In this document: positions 59,734 to 64,000 of the stretch, in pieces
How the letters are laid out: each line of letters opens with the position of its first letter
Numbering within the stretch: the first letter of the stretch is position 1
DNA from: Paragordius varius
Lineage: Eukaryota > Nematomorpha
Length of the DNA stretch: 64,000 bases
Direction of reading: 5' to 3'
Assembly: GCA_964247055.1 (NCBI GenBank)
Contig: OZ176057.1
Span: 868,001-932,000 of the forward strand
Notes under the pieces: model-generated
The model's input: the letters and a program-made list of their open reading frames with translations, nothing else
Told to the model about the DNA's origin: nothing
Databases searched by the model: none
Position numbers and translations under genes: made by a program

Positions 59734-59870
59734 ACAATGAAATTCTAGCTTTCTGCAAAAAGTATTTACATTATATCCACACAGATTTTAAAAAATATCA
59801 AAGAAAATGATTTTATATATGGAGCATCCATCTTTATCCAAAACAAAACCTTCGGTTTCTAAATTGACCT
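59734..59870 (-). pseudogene. antistasin-like exon relic, unit 4 (intermediate decay)
   Basis: The frame is still open through EGFVLDKDGCSIYK, unlike the relics in units 1-3, but the leading Cys codons have become other residues and the CKCK end is lost (SIYK). The disulphide pattern is therefore gone. It is an intermediate between the intact exon of unit 5 and the relics of units 1-3. Confidence 0.68.
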
Positions 59871-60047
59871 TCCTATAATTTTTTACTGTGAGGTTTATTT
59901 TATTATCCAATAATCTGCCATTTTTAGCATTTTGGTGTTTAGCCCTGTACTTAATCCTAGTAATTAAATAATCTTAAAAATTACCACAGACCCCATAAAT
60001 AACTATGGAAAAAAATAAACTTCTTAATTTAAAAAAACTCGGTATTA

Positions 60048-60319
60048 TATAAAGTAAAAACTGAACCTATACAAACAAAACATTAAAAATATACAAAAAT
60101 TTTTTTTTCTCGAAACATCGCTTGACTTTTAAAATTGGATTTTTAGAATAACTCATGATTTTAACTGCAAATAACAAAATATAGATGGAAATTTGTATGT
60201 AACAATCATTACTATATTTTACAATTCAAATTAAATAATAAATTTGGGAAAACATATGGTCTTTTTTGAAAAAAAAATTTTATCTTAACATTTTTACCAT
60301 TTGTCTGTATAATTTCAAT
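60048..60319. mobile_element. MITE-A copy, unit 4/5 boundary
   Basis: The left arm is TAAAGTAAAAACTGAACC; the right arm ends TATAATTTCAATTTTTACG. The inner motif is GATGGAAATTTGTATGTAAC. It abuts the next Thr-rich exon. Confidence 0.7.
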
Positions 60320-60321
60320 TT

Positions 60322-60491
60322 TTACGCTATTAAATAACTTGTGGTTGGAGGATGTGTTGGTCTAGTACGTTTTGTCGCACAAGTGCTTTTCGTAGGCTTA
60401 GTTTTGCATGTGGTTTGAGTTGTCCTTCTGCATTTCGTTGTTCTTTTTGTCGGGTGTATCGTCGTACATGGTGTAACAGTTGTAGTTATTT
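60322..60491 (-). CDS. Thr/Cys/Lys-rich exon, unit 5
   Basis: After the acceptor-like TTTTATTAG at 60492-60493, 55 codons are open in phase 1: ITTTVTPCTTIHPTKRTT, KCRRTTQTTCKTKPTKSTC, then a Pro/Thr/His segment ending SYLIA and TAA. All five Cys are kept. The stop lies in the MITE-A terminus. Replacements relative to unit 1 are mostly V/I, R/H and T/S. No LINE body lies upstream here, yet no convincing first exon is visible either. Confidence 0.55.
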
Positions 60492-60739
60492 CTAATAAAA
60501 TTTAAAGTAGATTATTTCCAAATTTTGTACATTTTAAAAGTTACCAAGGTAATGTTTGAATATACATATGAAACTAGTTTAGCAGGTCGTATTTACTATG
60601 GGTCGCATACTTCCCTTACACTGCTTTTTCATGGCCCAGAATTATTTATTAAATTTTTTAATTAAGAAAAAAACTCTGCGAATGTTGTGTACAACTGATT
60701 AGAAATTTCATCTCTATTATATTGTGCACTACCCTTGAG
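60492..60739. other. flank of the LINE-free unit, homologous to the flank of LINE copies
   Basis: It aligns with 34783-35024 and its duplicates (GTTACCAAGGTAATG, TTATTTATTAAATTTTT, GTGCAC followed by CCCTTGAG). It ends with ACACGATAAAATT, the uninterrupted version of the LINE target site. Confidence 0.6.
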
Positions 60740-60751
60740 ACACGATAAAAT

Positions 60752-60970
60752 TATTTTGACCCCATTCAAAACTTTTTGGTGAGTTCCACTGGTTTAGAGT
60801 CTTCTTTTAAATTTTATCAAAATGGACTGTAATAAACTTGTGAAAGCTTTAACACTAGCCCGCCTACCTGTCTAGAGCTGACAGCGATAGTGGGAAATTG
60901 GAAAGTTTTGGAATTCGAAATCTAGGTAAGATTCCAGCGTCTTACCTATTATACCATCATGCCTAACTCT
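60752..60970 (-). mobile_element. tRNA-like SINE, unit 5, without adjacent LINE
   Basis: On the minus strand it begins GGCATGATGGTATAATAGG with a B-box-like GATTTCGAATTCC, and the body continues to AAAGTTTTGAATGGGG. It lacks 15-20 bases between the boxes compared with units 1-4. It is followed directly by the LINE target-site sequence with no LINE. Confidence 0.55.
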
Positions 60971-61021
60971 CAATTAATATCTACAAACAAAATACTTTAC
61001 ACTCTATTATAACATTATTAA

Positions 61022-61356
61022 TGAATATACCATTTACAGCTCAGAATCCTTCTTAAACACTTGAATTCTTTCTCAAACATTTTAAATTTACCTTCGAACT
61101 TTTTAAAATAATTTGTATGTCTAAAAATAACTTAACTGTTATTGGGTTAATTTAATTCATTATGATTTGAAATATATTTAGATGGTATAGTGTTTATAAT
61201 TATTGTATCATGCTAATTTTATGCAAAGTTAATTTTTTAATATCAATAATATTTTAAATTATTTTCAAAAACATAATTTAAGTTTTTGGACGAATTCAAA
61301 GTGTTAAAGGGTGAATTGTTGTTAGAGGGGCTATTTGAAATGTAAATGTTATAGAA
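61022..61356. mobile_element. MITE-C copy, unit 5
   Basis: The left terminus is TATACCATTTACAGCTC; the right side has AAAGGGTGAATTGTTG and ends near GAAATGTAAATGTTATAG. The shared interior motif is GTTATTGGGTTAAT. Confidence 0.65.
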
Positions 61357-61373
61357 AAGAATATTTGATGATA

Positions 61374-61712
61374 TTAATTCCGTAATGGAAAACAATAAAA
61401 TTTTAGCTTTCTGCAAAAAAGCATTTCCATTGTTTCCACCCAAATTTTTAAAAAATCCTGAGAAAAATGATTAATATTACTTTTGCATTTACATAAGGGG
61501 CATCCATCTTTGTCCACCACAAAACCGTCGGGACATACTAAATCGCATTTTATTTTTGGGCAACCTGTTGAAGTACATGTGAAATGCAATAAAAATTGAA
61601 ATAAGCACATTAATGTTAGATAATTTACATTATTTTTGGGCCAAGCGGCAATAAAATACCGTATGGGTAAAAAACAACAAATGGTATATATTATCCCCAT
61701 CTTAGAGACCAT
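61374..61712 (-). CDS. antistasin-like domain small protein
   Basis: A frame of 112 codons. Residues 50-77 form one antistasin-type domain: GCPKIKC, LVCPDGF, V-DKDGC, then PLCKCK. This is the six-Cys pattern of serine-protease inhibitors first described in leeches and found in many invertebrates. The first 49 codons contain two hydrophobic stretches (MGIIYTICCFLPIRYF and MCLFQFLLHF), either of which could be a signal peptide. An acceptor-like CTTCAACAG at 61565-61566 also precedes the domain in phase 1, as in the neighbouring genes, so the first part may be intron. The tail after the domain is 35 residues long and ends FYCFPLRN. TATA-like sequences lie upstream near 61740. Relics of this exon sit in units 1-4. 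Confidence 0.62.
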   Translation of the reverse strand: MVSKMGIIYTICCFLPIRYFIAAWPKNNVNYLTLMCLFQFLLHFTCTSTGCPKIKCDLVCPDGFVVDKDGCPLCKCKSNINHFSQDFLKIWVETMEMLFCRKLKFYCFPLRN

Positions 61713-61799
61713 TAATGTTTATATAATTATGCACAAAAATTGTTTTATATTATACAGCTGTATAAACAATTGGCCAACTTATCAGGACAACATTAGTGT

Positions 61800-62272
61800 G
61801 CATATATAAAATAAATGTCAAAACCAAATTTTTTTTGAAAATACAGACAACATACTTATTAAAACGCGTTTTACCTCATCGTTTTTGGGTAGCAAAATAA
61901 GTGAAATAGAGATGTAAATTTGGTACTCTCAATTTTAACAACATTCGAATTGTGGTACAGTAAGTATACATTGCTAGAAAATTATTATTATTGCTGAAAT
62001 AGTAAATAGAACAAAGGGCGGTATTATTAACTTATTATATTTTTCACTTTTTACTATTATTAGCCAATAATACTGCCCTTTGTTGTATTTACTATTTGGC
62101 AATAATTAATAACTTTATAGCAATGTTTACTTACTCATATTGTAAAACAAATGTGGGAGGAATGAAGGTTTAAAAAGTATGATTGTTTCCTTTCAAAAAC
62201 ATATTTGTCTTTTTAGCTTTTACCTTTGGTGTACATAATTTTAATTTTTACTGCATATAATTTTCAATTTAA
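61800..62272. mobile_element. MITE-A interrupted by MITE-B, unit 5
   Basis: The left arm has AAATTTTTTTTGAAAATAC and AACATACTTATTAAAAC. The right arm has AAGGTTTAAAAAGTATG and TAATTTTAATTTTTACTG. MITE-B occupies 61958-62142 between them. The right arm ends just before the Cys-rich exon at 62278. Confidence 0.6.
61958..62142. mobile_element. MITE-B, second copy, TA flanks
   Basis: 185 bp flanked by TA (61956-61957 and 62143-62144). The arms pair through CATTGCTA, ATAGTAAATA and ACAAAGGGC. The centre TTTCACTTTTTACTATT is the same as in the copy at 30497. The left terminus has a short deletion (CAGTAAGTA for CAGTATGAGTAAGTA). Confidence 0.8.
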
Positions 62273-62277
62273 TTAAA

Positions 62278-62411
62278 TTATAAAAGAAATTTATGGAATA
62301 AAGGAGGGTAAATTCCATGAAAAAACTTACATCTCCAAACAAATTTTCCGTCGATTTCAACCCGAACCGGTTTTTTTCCAACCCCACATTGTGGTATACT
62401 CGGTTTGCATT
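62278..62411 (-). CDS. Cys-rich exon of a small secreted-type protein
   Basis: After an acceptor-like ATAATTAAAAG at 62412-62413 the minus strand is open in phase 1 for 43 codons to TAA at 62278. It reads CKPSIPQCGVGKKP, then VRVEIDGKFVWRCK, then a Phe/Pro/Leu tail. Three Cys with Gly, Pro and an IDGKFVWRC segment look like part of a small disulphide-bonded domain; I do not recognise the family, though the D-G and C-K spacing loosely recalls the antistasin-like neighbour. It sits to the right of a MITE-A, the position held by Thr-rich exons in other units. No first exon was found. Confidence 0.45.
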
Positions 62412-62413
62412 CT

Positions 62414-62743
62414 TTTAATTATAAATATATATAGATATATGGTATATAACATTGTCGCAAAACAGTAATTTTATACGAACGAATTGATTTTAAGTTAGAT
62501 AATTAATAAATGGCATTTATTTATATAAAGACATAATATAAATTGAAGTGGTTGAGAGGCCAACTTCAGATAACCACAGTATGAAATTTTTTAGGTTAAT
62601 TCTAAATAATATTATTTTAGTAAATTATAGGACATCTAAATTGTTAATTTTATATTTTATTTAATTGTCTACAAATAAAATTTTACTTTTAACCTTTATA
62701 TAATACACACAACAATGTCACGTAATATAGGTATTAACATCCA
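62414..62743. other. AT-rich spacer
   Basis: No gene or repeat recognised; it includes a short (AT)n-like stretch near 62421-62452. Confidence 0.4.
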
Positions 62744-62877
62744 TTAACCCAAATTAAAAAATTGAGAAATAAATATTATAAAATTCTTCAATACTTTTTT
62801 ATAAACATCAAATATTTCTTTATATAACATATTAGTTTTTAGATTTTCATCTTTAAGTTCTATATTATAGCAAGTAC
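62744..62877 (-). CDS. doubtful exon with phase-1 acceptor
   Basis: On the minus strand a pyrimidine-rich tract ends GTATTTACACCAG at 62878-62879. It is followed in phase 1 by 43 open codons (TCYNIELKDENLKTN and then a Lys/Phe/Ile-rich tail) ending TAA at 62744. It fits the exon pattern of its neighbours but has only one Cys and an AT-driven composition, so it may be chance. Confidence 0.22.
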
Positions 62878-63771
62878 CTGGTGTAAATACAATAAAAAGT
62901 GCTTTTATATGCCATATCTGTATTTTAAATGGCTTAAAAGGTATTAAAATTCAAGCTAGCCATGTTTTATTTATCAGTTACACATTTTTAAAAATTGTGT
63001 GGGTAAAAGATGCAGTGTTTAACACTTGTATACAAGACATTCATTTAAGTCATCAGTTCATATAGAGATCCTGACGCTAAGCCTGTTTAAAATCAAATAT
63101 TTCTAAAATTATGGTATTACTTGAAACTATTGCATAAGTTTTCATTAGGATAACACGGATGCACCGAAATTGAAAAAAGACTTATTTTAATTGTAAATAC
63201 CAATTTTAGGGGTAAATATAAAGAATTTAGCCAACATGACATTGCGTTAGTATAAAACTTATAAAATATAAAGTACTTTTTCTCTTTATATATATTAATG
63301 ATTGATGAGATTTATATAAAATATTAGTTTTTAGCTATTGAATCAAATAAACACGATATTTTTTAAGAATATTGTAAAATGGTGTCGAAGTAGTTAGATA
63401 CGGATTTTTCAAAGTTAAATATACATTTTTTCGGCTTATTTATATAATTTTTATAGAAGCATATTTTAAATTTGAACTTTTTATTTCCAATGATTTTTAA
63501 TAATATTAACTTTTCCCTTAATCCATTGGTAAAAATATTATCATTTAGTATATCACTCTGAGACATTTTACACGATCCTTATGACACAAACATAATTATA
63601 TTTTAGCACTTTATTTCTACAGATTACAAGCACGCATAAAAAATCATCCTACACCAGTCATCGACAGTATTTATCCCCGACAAATACTTATTCCCTAAAC
63701 TATTTCAAACATCAATGGACATATCATACTGATTCTTCCTACTGATTCTTACATCTCAGTACACTACTACT
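62878..63771. other. AT-rich intergenic region
   Basis: No supported gene. A 67-codon minus-strand frame with an ATG (63363-63566) is Lys/Asn/Phe/Ile-rich with no recognisable motif. Base composition becomes less AT-rich after about 63600, where the 5' region of the second LINE probably begins. Confidence 0.4.
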
Positions 63772-64000
63772 ATGCTGAATTCCCACATAGAAAGAAATAA
63801 TTCTGAAATGAGCTCCCATAATTTAACATTAAACATGGCGACATGGAATATGCGTGGCAGTTTAGAAAATAAATTGGATATAATAATTCACGAGATGAAA
63901 CGTTTTAACATCCATGTGTTACGGCTGTCGGAGACTCATATGCCATAACTCACACAAAATATTCAACAATCCCTCGTTTTATAACTCAGGTGGTGAAATG
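63772..64000 (+). mobile_element. second LINE, start of endonuclease domain, cut by the window edge
   Basis: From ATG at 63772 (or 63835) the plus strand reads MATWNMRGSLENKLDIII, then KRFNIHVLRLSETHMP and a stop at 63946. The blocks TWNMRG and LSETH are the first two motifs of an APE-type endonuclease as in RTE-like and related LINEs. The next expected block (SFYNSGGEM) continues in another frame to the window edge, so a frameshift has occurred. It differs from the minus-strand LINE, which has LNVNGLR and VQECHG at these places. Confidence 0.72.

Noticed and set aside
63363-63566. Minus-strand 67-codon frame with an ATG.
   Set aside because: Lys/Asn/Ile/Phe-rich as expected of AT-rich noncoding DNA, with no motif, acceptor or Cys pattern.

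Overview
The window is AT-rich eukaryotic nuclear DNA. It has a homogenised satellite array, LINE non-LTR elements, several families of MITE-like inverted-repeat elements, and small intron-containing genes for Cys- or Thr-rich proteins that look secreted. An invertebrate animal is most likely. Thr-rich/Cys-rich exons beside an antistasin-type domain recall arthropod glue, silk or salivary secretory proteins, but that is inference and the species cannot be named from the sequence.

Layout. (1) Positions 1-28480 are one satellite array: about fifty copies of a 478-bp monomer, with composite units of 842, 659 and 1060 bp, local dimer and trimer higher-order patterns, and a duplicated composite block offset by 19,317 bp. 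(2) Positions 28481-34900 hold minus-strand secreted-protein exons: a large His/Lys/Glu-rich protein (28802-30057), a short CGC-motif exon (30960-31063) and three Thr-rich exons. MITE families A, B and C and a fold-back element built of roughly 20-bp repeats lie between them. (3) Positions 34600-62300 are five serial units with the same order: Thr-rich exon, minus-strand LINE, tRNA-like SINE, MITE-C, antistasin-like exon (intact or relic), MITE-A. Three stretches of 5.82 kb within this are nearly identical, with all breakpoints at the same point inside the LINE. The rightmost unit lacks the LINE but keeps what looks like the empty target site, and it alone has an intact antistasin-like domain. 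(4) Positions 62278-64000 hold one more Cys-rich exon, a doubtful exon, AT-rich sequence and the start of a second, different LINE on the plus strand.

How the parts relate. The small exons all lie on the minus strand. All that can be judged begin just after a splice-acceptor-like AG in phase 1, as if each were the mature-protein exon behind a separate signal-peptide exon. MITE-A copies sit directly against these exons, in two cases supplying the stop codon. The LINE spread through the cluster by being carried along in unit duplications and then probably served as the homology for unequal crossing-over. First exons were not found, except for one Thr-rich ORF with its own ATG and signal-peptide-like start, so expression is unproven.
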